This document shows, piece by piece, positions 1-11,238 of a stretch of DNA of 64,000 nucleotides. A model generated the notes under the pieces. That model saw nothing but the letters and a program-made list of their open reading frames with translations, searched no databases and was not told the DNA's origin. Numbering within the stretch: the stretch's first letter is position 1; every line of letters starts with the position of its first letter. The stretch is from Glandiceps talaboti (Eukaryota; Hemichordata; Enteropneusta; Spengelidae): positions 22,474,209-22,538,208 of the forward strand of contig NC_135565.1 in assembly GCF_964340395.1 (NCBI RefSeq). Direction: 5' to 3'. A program made the position numbers and the translations under genes.

Positions 1-23
1 AATTGCCAGAAATTTCAAAGGCA

Positions 24-290
<267 letters not shown>

Positions 291-369
291 TTGGCAGCCA
301 TTTCCAATATCATGAAATTATTTTTATAACTCTCACATATGCACAATTTGTGTTTGTCTATATATGCAT

Positions 370-1358
370 TCTACAGATGCCTACACATTTTGCACACAAA
401 CCTGGTGATTGAATTGTTGAATTGACACGACATGTCAAAGTCATTCATTGTACATTCTTTGGTATCAGGTGGGAGGTATACAGTCACAAGAAAGAGACTA
501 TGATATTTCAATTTAATCTGAACCCAATCTTTGGTATCAGGTGGGAGGTATACAGTCACAAGAAAGAGACAATGACATTTCAATTTAATCTGAACCCAAT
601 CTTTGGTATCAGGTGGGAGGAATACAGTCACAAGAAAGAGACAATGACATTTCAATTTAATCTGAACCCAAATGATTTTAACATCAATTTCAAGGTCAGG
701 TCTTCTTGTAGCGACTATGTCATCTTTCAAGGCTACTAAAACACCGCCACCACAAGATTTATTACTAGTTGTGGTTTCCCTGTCTCTTCGGTAGACTCTG
801 TAGTAACTGTCCAATATTTCAGTATCAACAATTTTGAATTTAACCAAGTTTCAGTGAGTGAAATAATGTCCCAAGTATAGTCACTGAAATACATATTAAA
901 CTTGTTAAAGTTTATTACCGATAATACCGACATTTTGATAATAAAGTCTAATGTTAGGTGATTTGTTTCCCTGGGCAACAGGTGTATGCTCTATTCGTTC
1001 ACCGAGAATGTTCGCATTGTCGCAAGCGTTTGAAGTGTTCGATAAATTAGTGACAAGGGGAACGGGGTCCGTGGTACTGCGAGTAGAAATATTCAGTTCA
1101 GCAAAAAATGATTGGGAAAATGAGGGAAGAACGCACTTAGAACAATTCCACGGTTCATTAAGTGCGTTGTAGATCTTTGTTGTGTATTCTGAGGTTGTGA
1201 TGCACTCGCACAGCGCAGTGAAACCAAATATGACACGTCGAACATAGCAGACCAAATTGATTACTTCTGACTGCCTTTTCACACACACCACATGGATGTT
1301 TGGGAGAATTAATCCGTGACATTAAGTGGCCAAGTGATATACGTATTGAAAATCTCAA
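370..1358 (-). pseudogene. non-LTR retrotransposon fragment: PHD-like finger plus AP-endonuclease N-terminus
   Basis: Reading the minus strand from 1,358 downward gives a Cys/His cluster (HPCGVCEKAV, then LLCSTCHIWFHC, then WNCSKC). This is the PHD-like finger carried by many invertebrate LINEs ahead of the endonuclease. A low-complexity Ser/Asn/Thr linker follows, and then the start of an AP-endonuclease-like domain: IRLYYQNV, SLTETWLNS, GGGVLVALK and LFLVTVYLPPDT. The frame moves at least twice (near 900-980 and 740-850), so the copy is broken. It ends around 370, inside the endonuclease, and no reverse transcriptase follows. The endonuclease part carries an in-frame 72-bp triplication, listed separately. 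Family placement beyond 'APE-type LINE with PHD finger' is not possible from this fragment. Confidence 0.8.
457..672 (-). repeat. three in-frame 72-bp tandem copies inside a LINE endonuclease
   Basis: The block starting CTTTGGTATCAGGTGGGAGG recurs at 457, 529 and 601, an exact 72-base spacing, with only a few base differences. On the minus strand each copy encodes 24 residues ending in LPPDTK, so the LINE frame is kept through all three. A normal endonuclease has this strand once. Confidence 0.93.
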
Positions 1359-1393
1359 ATAGAATATAGATATTTAAGCAAAATCTCCATTAT

Positions 1394-1738
1394 GTGTTTT
1401 CTAAATATCTGGATAAATTTCAAACAATTGCGGACATGTACACAAGACCATTCAATTTTCGAAAACATAAAACCCTCTCAACCCTTCTTTTAGTGGTCAT
1501 TTATTCCTCACTATGTGATCTGTCATATGGTGCTACCAATGACGGATTACGAATGAACGGGCGTTATTGTATTGTAAACAATAAATCGGTCAATAGGTTT
1601 TTGAAATATCGCTTGATGACTTATGAGCCTCCTGCCACTCAATGCAATGTAGGCGTGGCTTTCAGGATTCTCAGTATTGTCAGCCTTGTCAACCTACTTT
1701 CATATCTGTACATTCTGGAAATAAAAAGATGCAACTGA
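1394..1738 (+). CDS. unidentified ORF with a signal-peptide-like segment
   Basis: An ATG-initiated 114-residue frame. Residues about 27-46 (LSTLLLVVIYSSLCDLSYG) are hydrophobic with a small-residue end, as in a cleavable signal peptide, but the start is unusually long and basic before it. The following part has two cysteines (RYCIVNN, PATQCNVG) and loosely resembles the beginning of a PAN/apple-type domain. A GTAGGC at the ATQCN codons could be a splice donor, in which case this would be a first exon and the last 35 residues would be intron. A second hydrophobic stretch near the C-terminus (ILSIVSLVNLLSYLYIL) may be chance. I do not recognise the protein, and a random AT-rich ORF remains possible. 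Confidence 0.25.
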   Translation: MFSKYLDKFQTIADMYTRPFNFRKHKTLSTLLLVVIYSSLCDLSYGATNDGLRMNGRYCIVNNKSVNRFLKYRLMTYEPPATQCNVGVAFRILSIVSLVNLLSYLYILEIKRCN

Positions 1739-1816
1739 TAAGGCTGTGAGCAAAATTTTACAGGGGGCTGGGGAAAAATGGGGGGGGGGGCATGAAAAGA
1801 ATTGAGGGGTCAAAGC

Positions 1817-1888
<72 letters not shown>
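1817..1888. repeat. (CT)n microsatellite
   Basis: An uninterrupted CT run of about 70 bases. The long Ser-Leu frame across it is an artefact of the repeat. Confidence 0.98.
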
Positions 1889-1892
<4 letters not shown>

Positions 1893-4267
1893 GGAGCAGT
1901 CGTTTACCTTGTACTTTGCAATTTTTTTTACTTCATTTACCGGAGGGGAGTCTCCTGTTTATTAGGTATACATATATGTGCCACCCTTTGGGGTGGGGTT
2001 TTCTCCCTTTGGTCTAACATGAGTTCTGTACTTTAGAGACAAGGAGTCTAAAATGACATTATTATCGAATTTGTTTGGTCTTAAATGGTACGTGTCTTGG
2101 TAGGAATGACATAATAAATTCTCGACTAGTTCGAAATTTCTGGGAATTTCCCTCGGAATTCCTCCAGCTAATTCGCTGGTGACATTTTCATATCGGCGAT
2201 TATATATTTTATATATTGAGAGTAAAATTTGGGTATTTAAGACAATTGTCAAGTACTCTATGACTTCTGATAATGTGTATGGTTTGAAATTTATGCCACT
2301 AAATGGCCTTCTACAACTTCAAGTCCTTGTTTTTAAAAATGTGCTTACCGTGGGAGGGGAACACCCCCTTCCACACCCCCACTGGCTATAATGGGAGATG
2401 CTGTTTCTGCCCAAAAATTACATTGAAGGAGAAAACACTAGCTAAGTAATTCCAAGTACAGGTTACAACCCAATGTGAGACCTTTTTCGCAAAGCCCACA
2501 TCTATTTGTAAAGAAATCTCTCCGCATGTTATGTATGGACGCTGAAGTTGATTGCCACTGTTAGTTTACATTGTGTAATGTAGTGTACCATACTGTATAT
2601 ATCTGAAGTGGAGCTGGGGGGGGGGGGTGATACTGTATAATTACATATTAAAATATGTGCAGTCGGGAGGGATTACGAAAACTCAACGTAATATCGGGTC
2701 ACGTGATTCGAAAAACCTATCGACCAAATTTGAATCTGCATTTACACAAGTCTCGTTTGGTTGTACGAATGGTACTAACCAAATTGTGATTTTTAAATGA
2801 AAAATTGGATGGCCAGTTTGTGTACCTCTATTGGTTTTTTAAAGTTAACGATTTTGAGTTTAAATATTTGTTACCAACATTCGAAAAATATGGTGAATAT
2901 TTAATGAGCGAATGTCATCTCCAACACACAAAATTAATAATTTTGGCAAAAATTGGTTTTGAATATGACAAATCAAATCGGTATATCACTTGGCCACTTG
3001 ATGTCACGGATTGGGTCGTCCTGGGTTAACATGGATATTTCCATCAATAATTAGAAGAGATAGAATCACCGAAAAATTAGTTCATCGCAATGTGGTTGCC
3101 ATAGTCGTTGTATCAACAATAGCATTATCTTTACCGTTACAACAGGTGTTTCTTGTGATAAAGTGACTTTATGGCCTTCATGCGACAGAGAGCCAAAATG
3201 ATCTCTCGATTTATACATGCTGATAGATTTTGAGTAGGTGAGCCTCTATCTTGGCATATTAATATCCTTTACCTTGATTTATTGGTGAGCAAGTAGTCCG
3301 AATGCACGAAAAACAGACATAAATCAGAAGAGCACTCCACACACCATGTAATGATGTATACCCATCTAGTGCAAGATATGGGGTTGAATCGTTTTATCTT
3401 AGCTCTCCGCTACGTAGCGAAGGTAGCGAGATTCAAAACTTACTCTTTTTACATTCATACACATTTTACGAATATACATTAAATATCAGACTGTATTACC
3501 GTCATGTTTTTTGCACAAAATAAAAGGTGTACATCGTGTTACCCGTGTTTTATTTCTGCACTCCTTTTTTGGCCGTGGAAGTACACCGAGCGAGTCACCA
3601 CTTGCGTTACAGACAACCCTGATCCCACTTGTTCAGATTCTAAACGACTAAGATTCTAAACGTACCCTTTTACATTCCAACACATTCAATGACTATACAT
3701 TACACTAAAAGGTGTACATCGTGTTACAACCGCGCTGAATCTCTGCACTAATTTTCTCCATGGAAGTACACTGCATGAGTAAACAATTGCGACGCTACGT
3801 GCAGAGTCTGGTTACGTGTAAGTTGCGTCGTATACATGTACATCCTAAAAGCCAGTGGTAATAGAGGTCGAGATAAAAGCCAGCTCCATTCTCCAGCTAC
3901 ATCGTCGTTTTGTCCCCGGGTTTTGGTAAATTGTTTGACCCATTCAATCAACTATATTTAACATTACTGCCATAATACATGTTTGTCATTCACATGATGT
4001 CAAAATATAGAATCCACATCCACACGCGGGTAAACATAGGACATTTAGCCTGTTTATAAACAGTGTGAGCCTCGATGTTATCTTTTTATACAGATCATAA
4101 TTATAAGTTAAATAGTACTAATTATTCCCAACACATCCATTTTCAAAGTATCCCTGCAGCTGGTAATAAAGTGCACCGATGCTGTTGTACATAGGTGTAT
4201 CAATATTATAAGAAGTAACAGACTAGTGTAGAGATTAAATAACTCCTTATTGTATGGGCCAACTTAC
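1889..4267. other. unassigned AT-rich sequence with short dispersed repeats
   Basis: No convincing coding exon was found. Three things are visible. A 31-base inverted copy at about 2,981-3,012 matches 1,311-1,343 in the LINE relic. A direct repeat sharing AAAAGGTGTACATCGTGTTA occurs at about 3,522 and 3,708, and the flanking 150 bases are similar but diverged. There are poly-G tracts near 1,780 and 2,615. A 74-residue frame at 2,805-3,029 overlaps the inverted repeat and has no recognisable features. Confidence 0.6.
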
Positions 4268-4384
4268 CAATTCTGCAATGATCAGGCCAAGCGTAATCCC
4301 TATTAGTAGCATCAACACATGACGGTGCATTCCAAACAATGTCTCACAGATTCTTCTGAACATTGGTTTCTTGCCTCCAAACAT
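4268..4384 (-). CDS. candidate first coding exon with an N-terminal signal anchor
   Basis: The minus strand from 4,384 reads an ATG followed by a basic cytosolic stretch (MFGGKKPMFRRICETLFGMH). A hydrophobic helix follows (residues about 23-39, VLMLLIGITLGLIIAEL). The frame then meets a consensus donor, GTAAGT, right after the Leu codon, so the exon is 39 codons long and ends in phase 0. A short basic N-terminus followed by one helix is the layout of type II membrane proteins such as Golgi glycosyltransferases and sulfotransferases. That functional link is inference, because only the anchor is present. No clear AG acceptor sits just before the ATG, so it is more likely a first exon. The remaining exons would lie at lower coordinates or off the window and were not identified. 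Confidence 0.5.
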
Positions 4385-4535
4385 GTTGAAGTATAATTAA
4401 ATTATAAGTTCACTGTCAAGTTGTGTCACACGATCAAAATAGTTTGTATCCTGACAGTTGTTGACTATTAAAGAATCACTGTGTTCGATACTTTTGTACC
4501 TAGGTGCCTTGTACAGAAGTCTATCACCACCCGGT

Positions 4536-4926
4536 TTAGGGCGCCTTCAGTATTTACAAGGGGGGGGGGAGTCCGGAGGAATCGGGGGGGGGGGGTCACA
4601 TTTTACAAACATATTCTTGGGGATGGTCATATATTGCATTACAATGTTTTTGGGAGGGTCACATTTTACAATCCGTAGATTTGTAACCAAATTGAAGATG
4701 CAATTATTGTCAATTTGTTTTGTATGTTTTGAGATGTAAAAGTGAGATGAGCACTCAACATTTATTTTTACAAGTACTTTACATGCAAAAATGCAAAAAT
4801 TAAAATACATATATTGTAAGAAAATTGTTTAATAAAACGATGTATTTTGTTGAGTGTACCCATCTCACCTTGTCACTCACACTGTACATGAATGTTGTTG
4901 TTAAAATATGATGGTGATGGTAGCAG

Positions 4927-4976
<50 letters not shown>

Positions 4977-5522
4977 ATGATGATGGTGGTGGTGGTGGTG
5001 GTGGTGGTGATTTAGTTTTGAATGTCATAGAGAACATGGACAGTGATACATGTACTGACTCAAGTAGTACCAGTGAGTCTGATTAGAGTGACAATGATAA
5101 TGGCAATACTGAAGGTGAAGGTGATGGTGGTGATAATGATGATGATGGTGATGATGATGATATCAGGGAACTTTTACAAGTGACCAGATCAGTCAGAGTA
5201 TGCACAACATGGAAAGCACGTTTTACATACTAACTAGATTGTGTGTGATTATAAGAGAAAGGTACCTAGCCAGTCTTTTACTGTTTGTCACTTTATATGT
5301 ACAAATATTGCTTTCTAATACAGAGTCAAAATCATTTAATTTGCAATTGTATGTATTGATTAACGTTCAGTATATGCAATTGTCATGGGGAGGGTCATGC
5401 TTTACAAAATGGGACGAAGGGGAGGGTCACTTTTTACAAATAGAGAATGGGGGAGGGTCATGTTTTACTTAACAGACCATGTTTGATTTCCTCCGCCCCC
5501 CTTGTAAATACTGAAGGCTCCC
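4536..5522. mobile_element. putative non-autonomous DNA transposon with G-rich subterminal repeats
   Basis: The left end reads GCCTTCAGTATTTACAAGGG (near 4,540). Its inverse complement, CCCTTGTAAATACTGAAGGC, closes the element near 5,518, giving terminal inverted repeats of about 25-30 bases. Inside each end the motif GGGTCA...TTTTACAA is repeated (near 4,594, 4,650, 5,393, 5,425 and 5,455). No transposase frame is present; the interior holds GAT/GGT microsatellites. The right end abuts TTAA-like sequence, which could hint at a TTAA target preference, but the left flank does not match cleanly. The superfamily is left open. Confidence 0.5.
4927..5010. repeat. (GAT)n and (GGT)n microsatellites
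   Basis: About 17 GAT triplets are followed by about nine GGT triplets. A second imperfect GAT-rich patch lies near 5,110-5,165. The Asp- and Gly-rich frame across it is probably not a gene. Confidence 0.95.
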
Positions 5523-5619
5523 TTAATACGGCGTATTCCGGTTATCGAACTTCCGGTTGTTTCGCAGGAAAGTATCGCGAGAGGGCGCACCATATCTGAC
5601 AAAGTGAGGGCCAGAATTT

Positions 5620-5998
5620 TCGTCATGGCATCTAATAGTATGGCGATGTATGAAGCTGTCAACAAAATGGGCGTAAAAGAACCCCGTGCATTCATAAAAG
5701 AGTGGAAAATTACTACTTCTAAATCTACTAGATATCGCCAGAAATGCTGTCAACCTTGGTCTTGAAACACTAGAAAATGATAATTTTCTGAGAGAACGGA
5801 AGAGGAGACGAATAGTGGATGTCGGGCATCAAAAGATTACTAATCGACAGCGGAAACATTGAAAGTTGGACGGATGACCTTCGAAATATACCTGATGTAG
5901 ACATGATAAACATATTTCTTTACCTTACTGGTGTCTGTTGCTGGACAAAAGAACGATTAGAAAATTACAAATCTGACAACAGCTTCCAATCTGATTAA
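5620..5998 (+). pseudogene. coding-like remnant interrupted by a foldback element
   Basis: Three overlapping plus-strand frames look protein-like but do not join. An ATG at about 5,625 opens MASNSMAMYEAVNKMGVKEP. A second frame gives NAVNLGLETLENDNFLRERK. A third, from about 5,819, gives DVDMINIFLYLTGVCCWTKE and then LENYKSDNSF. The pattern 'fLYLTG...WTKERLENYKS' faintly recalls the N-terminal region of YqaJ/SWIM-associated proteins common in marine invertebrates, but I am not sure of this. The last frame runs directly into the foldback element at 5,988, whose first bases supply its stop codon. A decayed gene fragment is the best description. Confidence 0.35.
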
Positions 5999-6227
5999 AA
6001 TCCGATGTAGATGTTGGCTGATCGTTCATTGCTATTTTACCTTCGTTATTTTGCCTGAATTGACCTTCTTGGTACATGTTTACATTTTTTAGCCTGCCTG
6101 ATCGCCTCCTCTACGATCAGGCTGAAAAATGTAAACATGTACCAAGAAAAATAATATCAGGCAAAATAACGAAGGTAAAATAGCAATGAACGATTAGCCG
6201 ACATCTACATCGGATTTTAATCAGATT
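5988..6227. mobile_element. foldback MITE, copy 1
   Basis: About 240 bases form a near-perfect hairpin: arms of about 100 bases start AATCTGATTAAAATCCGATG and end in the inverse complement. The loop region includes GCCTGATCGCCTCCTCTACG. It has no coding capacity. The same element recurs at 6,644-6,863, and one terminus at 16,074-16,095. Confidence 0.85.
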
Positions 6228-6643
6228 GAACGGCTTACAGCTACAGTCATTGCAATATTGAGAGTTCGGTCGACAATTACCAAGCCACATGTTTATATTG
6301 TAACTGATGTCGCCGTATACTTAGGCCTTTCTTGTTTATAAGAACAGTGGTGTAGCACCACGGGTGAAATCATAAAACTTTGTCCGGAAAAAACCATTTC
6401 ATGTATTGGTTATAAGTTGGCATAAACATATGTGTATTGATATACTCAACTTTACTATCACACTTTGGTTAGCTTGCTATTCTTCATTCAGGACCATCAG
6501 TGTATAAAAAAAAACCATTGAAGTCGGCAACGAATCATAAATATTGTTATTGTGATTGATGTACCACACCGCCCACCCCTTCAATGAATTGGCCTTACAT
6601 GTAACGTTTACGTGGTTCACTCATCATACCATGTCTTATACCG

Positions 6644-6863
6644 ATCTGATTAAAATCCGATGTAGATGTCGGCTAATCGTTCATTGCTATTTTACCTTCG
6701 TTATTTTGCCTGAATTGACCTTCGTGGTACATGTTTACGTTTTTGTCCTGATCGGTAGAGGAGGCGATCAAACATGTACCACGCAGGTCAATTCACGCAC
6801 AATAACGAAAGTAAAATAGCAATGAACGATTAGCCGACATCTACATCGGATTTTAATCAGATT
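6644..6863. mobile_element. foldback MITE, copy 2
   Basis: A second copy of the foldback element with the same ATCTGATTAAAATCCGATG termini. The loop is shorter and differs (about 220 bases in all). The arms are diverged by a few percent from copy 1, so the copies are not a very recent duplication. Confidence 0.85.
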
Positions 6864-7204
6864 GGTTTTATACAAGCTGCAATAACTGTAGCGTATATTG
6901 TGATTTTGAAGGTTCTTTCCTCTGTTTTTGTACCTTTTTCCGTTCCGATGTTTGACTGGAAGCAATCACTACAATTTCTCCAACGGTAACGCAAATGGAC
7001 GAGGTCACACTGAAAACGTGAGTGAGATGTCAGTGTACTACCCGTTTCAAAATGTTGCTACTTTTGGGTTTTCCTCACGTTCGAATTGCAGAGCCAAACT
7101 TACGCGAAATATTAGGAGAACGAGAGGTTAATTTGCTATTTCGTTATTTGATGGGCGATAATGCAATACTATAGCGTAAAGTTACGGGGAATGACAGACA
7201 ATCT

Positions 7205-7362
7205 TTAGTCAGTGGTTACGATGCCTATAGACTCTATGCTTTGCAACAATGCTCTACTATTTCTGGCCCTCACTTCCGGTTCTAAAACAGCGCCCCTAGT
7301 GGCCAAACAATCATATCTTTTATCTTTTCGGGGCTTTTTCGATAACCGGAATACGGCGTATT
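7205..7362 (-). repeat. inverted paralogous copy of the 5,519-5,640 region
   Basis: On the minus strand this segment reads GTATTCCGGTTATCGAA, then a GGGGCGC element, then AGTGAGGGCCAGAA. The same landmarks in the same order occur on the plus strand at 5,530-5,620. The two regions are therefore diverged copies in opposite orientation, about 1.7 kb apart. The copy at 5.5 kb leads into the coding-like remnant; the one here leads into a short unrecognised frame. Confidence 0.55.
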
Positions 7363-8038
7363 GAACCAAATGAAACTCGTAAATCATTTATGGAGATAGC
7401 GTGATCGTGTTTGTTTCTTTGTCCGACGGGTGACCCTAAAACGAATAACAACCCGAATGACAGAAAACGAATGACAGCATTTACAGTGTGTAAACGGTGG
7501 AATATCTGGTTATTATTAGTGATTAAAGGCCAGACCAGACACACATTACATGTTACGTTGTGACGAAAAATAGCAATTCCATTATAATAATTGGAAAGTT
7601 ATGGCCTGCTCTTCTGCAGACAATGTTAGTTTCCCCAATAAAAAATTGTGTGTTTCCGGTTACGCTCAATTTTAAAATAGGTGGGGTAGGTAGATTTTTT
7701 ATTTTATTATAGTATATAATTTTTTCCAATGTGGGTGTCTAGTTCAGGTTTTCCATTGTTTTCCAAATGGTCTCTGTGTTGTTTATTTCTTCCTATCAGA
7801 TATTCAGCCATTATAGATTGGAAGAACAGTTTCATTTTTTATTTTTAAGTTGATGTCAGTTTCCGCATCCACTATTTCTCGTGAGACTTCACAATTTTTG
7901 CGATTTTATTTTTTTTCTCGAATACGTAACAACAGTTACAACTGTAATGGGTTTAACTCGCGAAGTATATAATGTTGTAAAAATTATTGTCAATAATTTA
8001 AAGAAGTGTCTCCAAGGTGATGAATATGTGAAACTTAC

Positions 8039-8201
8039 CAACAAATCCTGTAGAAGGGATGTGCTGTTGTATTAGTTTGTCAAACCTTTCCTGATTCACA
8101 TCCCAGCCTCTTAGCAATGATACTGGATTGATAAGGAACAGAGATTGCTCTGGTAATGTGACACCAAATGTGGACATAGCCGGCATATGTTGCGCCCTCA
8201 T
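8039..8201 (-). CDS. candidate exon of an unidentified protein
   Basis: A minus-strand frame from the ATG at 8,199-8,201 gives 54 codons (MRAQHMPAMSTFGV, PEQSLFLINPVSLLRGWDV, QERFDKLIQQHIPSTGFVG). It ends at a consensus donor GTAAGT in phase 1. The amino-acid composition is protein-like and the donor strong, but I do not recognise the family. There is no signal peptide or membrane helix. The upstream boundary is uncertain: the ATG could be the true start, or a GATGAG dinucleotide just inside it could be an acceptor. It is head-to-head with the plus-strand exon at 8,599, with 397 bases between the two ATGs. Confidence 0.4.
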
Positions 8202-8454
8202 CGTTAGTTTATGTCATGCAATTTGTTTTTATTTGTAAATATTACTTAAAATTACATTTTCCTAAATTCCCATCCTGGCGAAGTGTATCCTTCATCCCCT
8301 TTTATATCTCTGGTCATTTATTTATGTTGAGAGAATGATAGTGATGACAGAGTCGTTGCCATAGCCACACATGGACTGACACAGACAGAACTATTTACGT
8401 TGTAATAACCTACCTTGCAGGAGGTATAACTATTAATCATATACACATCCGGGT

Positions 8455-8520
8455 CTCATACTCAGCTAGTATGAGTGACGGCAAATATCCATTCTAGCTG
8501 AGGCATAGCATATTTAAAGT
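8455..8520 (+). promoter_or_regulatory. palindrome and TATA-like box between divergent exons
   Basis: CTCATACT (8,455) is followed five bases later by its inverse complement AGTATGAG (ending 8,475), a perfect 8-base dyad. TATTTAAAG begins at 8,511, about 80 bases before the ATG at 8,599. The placement fits a core promoter for the plus-strand exon, possibly shared with the minus-strand exon. This is pattern-based only. Confidence 0.3.
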
Positions 8521-8598
8521 TTTCTTTATATGAATGCACTGCTAGGAGTTGACGTTCAAAGTGTAACAGGCCAGACTGGTGTACTCTGTAGGTTAAAA

Positions 8599-8668
8599 AT
8601 GAAAGCTACCATGATCCTGTTTGTTATATGTGTGTGGTCAGTTTCCAAAAAACAAGCTTCTACTACAG
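8599..8668 (+). CDS. candidate first exon: signal peptide
   Basis: An ATG at 8,599 opens MKATMILFVICVWSVSKKQA and reaches a strong donor (ACAG, then GTAAGATA) after 70 bases, leaving a phase-1 junction. A short start, a hydrophobic core (MILFVICVWSV) and then a polar stretch is a classic secretory signal. A phase-1 intron right after it is typical of modular extracellular proteins. The next pyrimidine-rich AG (about 8,691) leads to a stop within seven codons, so the partner exon is not there. The sequence then enters a 37-bp satellite. No plus-strand continuation was found in the window. Confidence 0.5.
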
Positions 8669-9020
8669 GTAAGATAATATACAATCTTTTCTCTTACTTC
8701 AGATACTAATACAAATACATGAAAGATAATGTACCAGTGGAAAAAACATACATCTCCATTGATGGGGAAATCGATGAGCTAAATAAGATTGTAGTGACAA
8801 TGAGACAGTAAGGGACTAGATGTTTAGTTCAATGTAGAATAAAAAACTACATTCTTTTACTTTTTGAGCCACTTAAATTCCCATCCTACACTAAACGATT
8901 TTACTTTTAATGAATCTGTTTGTACAAAAGAATTTCAAATCGAGAAAGATAAGAACATTCCCTAGAGTAAATGCATGGCACGAAAATAAGTAAAATATCA
9001 ACACTATTATTTACTCACTA

Positions 9021-11238
9021 CATACTGGTTTTGTATTGACAAACCTACATACTACTACATACTGGTTTTGTATTGACAAACCTACATACTACTACATACT
9101 GGTTTTGTATTGACAAACCTACATACTACTACATACTGGTTTTGTATTGACAAACCTACATACTACTACATACTGGTTTTGTATTGACAAACCTACATAC
9201 TACTACATACTGGTTTTGTATTGACAAACCTACATACTACTACATACTGGTTTTGTATTGACAAACCTACATACCACTACATACTGGTTTTGTATTGACA
9301 AACTTTCATACTACTACATACTGGTTTTGTATTGACAAACCTACATACTACTACATACTGGTTTTGTATTGACAAACCTACATACTACTACATACTGGTT
9401 TTGTATTGACAAACCTACATACTACTACATACTGGTTTTGTATTGACAAACCTACATACCACTACATACTGGTTTTGTATTGACAAACTTTCATACTACT
9501 ACATACTGGTTTTGTATTGACAAACCTACATACTACTACATACTGGTTTTGTATTGACAAACCTACATACTACTACATACTGGTTTTGTATTGACAAACC
9601 TACATACTACTACATACTGGTTTTGTATTGACAAACCTACATACTACTACATACTGGTTTTGTATTGACAAACCTACATACTACTACATACTGGTTTTGT
9701 ATTGACAAACCTACATACCACTACATACTGGTTTTGTATTGACAAACCTTCATACTACTACATACTGGTTTTGTATTGACAAACCTACATACTACTACAT
9801 ACTGGTTTTGTATTGACAAACCTACATACTACTACATACTGGTTTTGTATTGACAAACCTACATACTACTACATACTGGTTTTGCATTGACAAACCTACA
9901 TACTACTACATACTGGTTTTACATTGACAACCTACATACTACTACATACTGGTTTTGCATTGACAAACCTACATACTACTACATACTGGCTGTGTATTCA
10001 TAGTGCTACATACTACTACATACTGGTTTTGTATTGACAAACCTACATACTACTACATACTGGTTTTGTATTGACAAACCTACATACTACTACATACTGG
10101 TTTTGTATTGACAAACCTACATACTACTACATACTGGTTTTGTATTAGCAAACCTACATACTACTACATACTGGTTTTGCATTGACAAACCTACATACTA
10201 CTACATACTGGTTTTGTATTGACAAACCTACATACTACTACATACTGGTTTTGTATTGACAAACCTACATACTACTACATACTGGTTTTGTATTGACAAA
10301 CCTACATACTACTACATACTGGTTTTGTATTGACGAACCTACATACTACTACATACTGGTTCTGTATTGATAAACCTACATACTACTACATACTGGTTTT
10401 GTATTGACAAACCTACATACTACTACATACTGGTTTTGTATTGACGAACCTACATACTACTACATACTGGTTCTGTATTGATAAACCTACATACTACTAC
10501 ATACTGTTTTGTATTGACAAACCTACATACTACTACATACTGGTTTTGTATTGACAAACCTACATACTACTACATACTGGTTTTGTATTGACAAACCTAC
10601 ATACTACTACATACTGGTTTTGTATTGACAAACCTACATACTACTACATACTGGTTTTGTATTGACAAACCTACATACTACTACATACTGGTTTTGTATT
10701 GACAAACCTACATACTACTACATACTGGTTTTGTATTGACAAACCTACATACTACTACATACTGGTTTTGTATTGACAAACCTACATACTACTACATACT
10801 GGTTTTGTATTGACAAACCTACATACTACTACATACTGTTTTGTATTCATATTTCTACATACTACTAGTACTACATACTAGCTTTGCATTCATAGCACTA
10901 CATACTACTACATACTAGCTCTGTATTCATAGCACTACATACTACTACATACTGATTTTGTATTGACAAACCTACATACTACTACATACTGTTTTGTATT
11001 CATATTTCTACATACTACTCGTACTACATACTAGCTTTGCATTCATAGCACTACATACTACTACATACTAGCTTTGTATTCATAGCACTACATACTACTA
11101 CATACTAGCTTTGTATTCATAGCACTACATACTACTACATACTGATTTTGTATTGACAAACCTACATACTACTACATACTGTTTTGTATTCATATTTCTA
11201 CATACTACTCGTACTACATACTAGCTTTGCATTCATAG
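9021..11238. repeat. 37-bp satellite, left part
   Basis: About 60 tandem copies of a 37-base unit containing CTACATACTGGTTTTGTATT and GACAAACCTACATACTA. A second monomer type (ACTAGCTTTGTATTCATAGC) appears from about 10,860 on, arranged in a composite block that repeats near 10,960 and 11,140. Units near the middle are nearly identical. The array is interrupted by a LINE at 11,239 and resumes at 13,439. Confidence 0.97.

Noticed and set aside
4892-5086. Asp-rich/Gly-rich protein
   Set aside because: A frame over GAT and GGT microsatellites inside a putative transposon; no splice or start support.
9021-11238. CRISPR-like array (regular 37-bp direct repeats)
   Set aside because: There are no variable spacers; monomers are contiguous head-to-tail, and the context is a eukaryotic intron or intergenic region.
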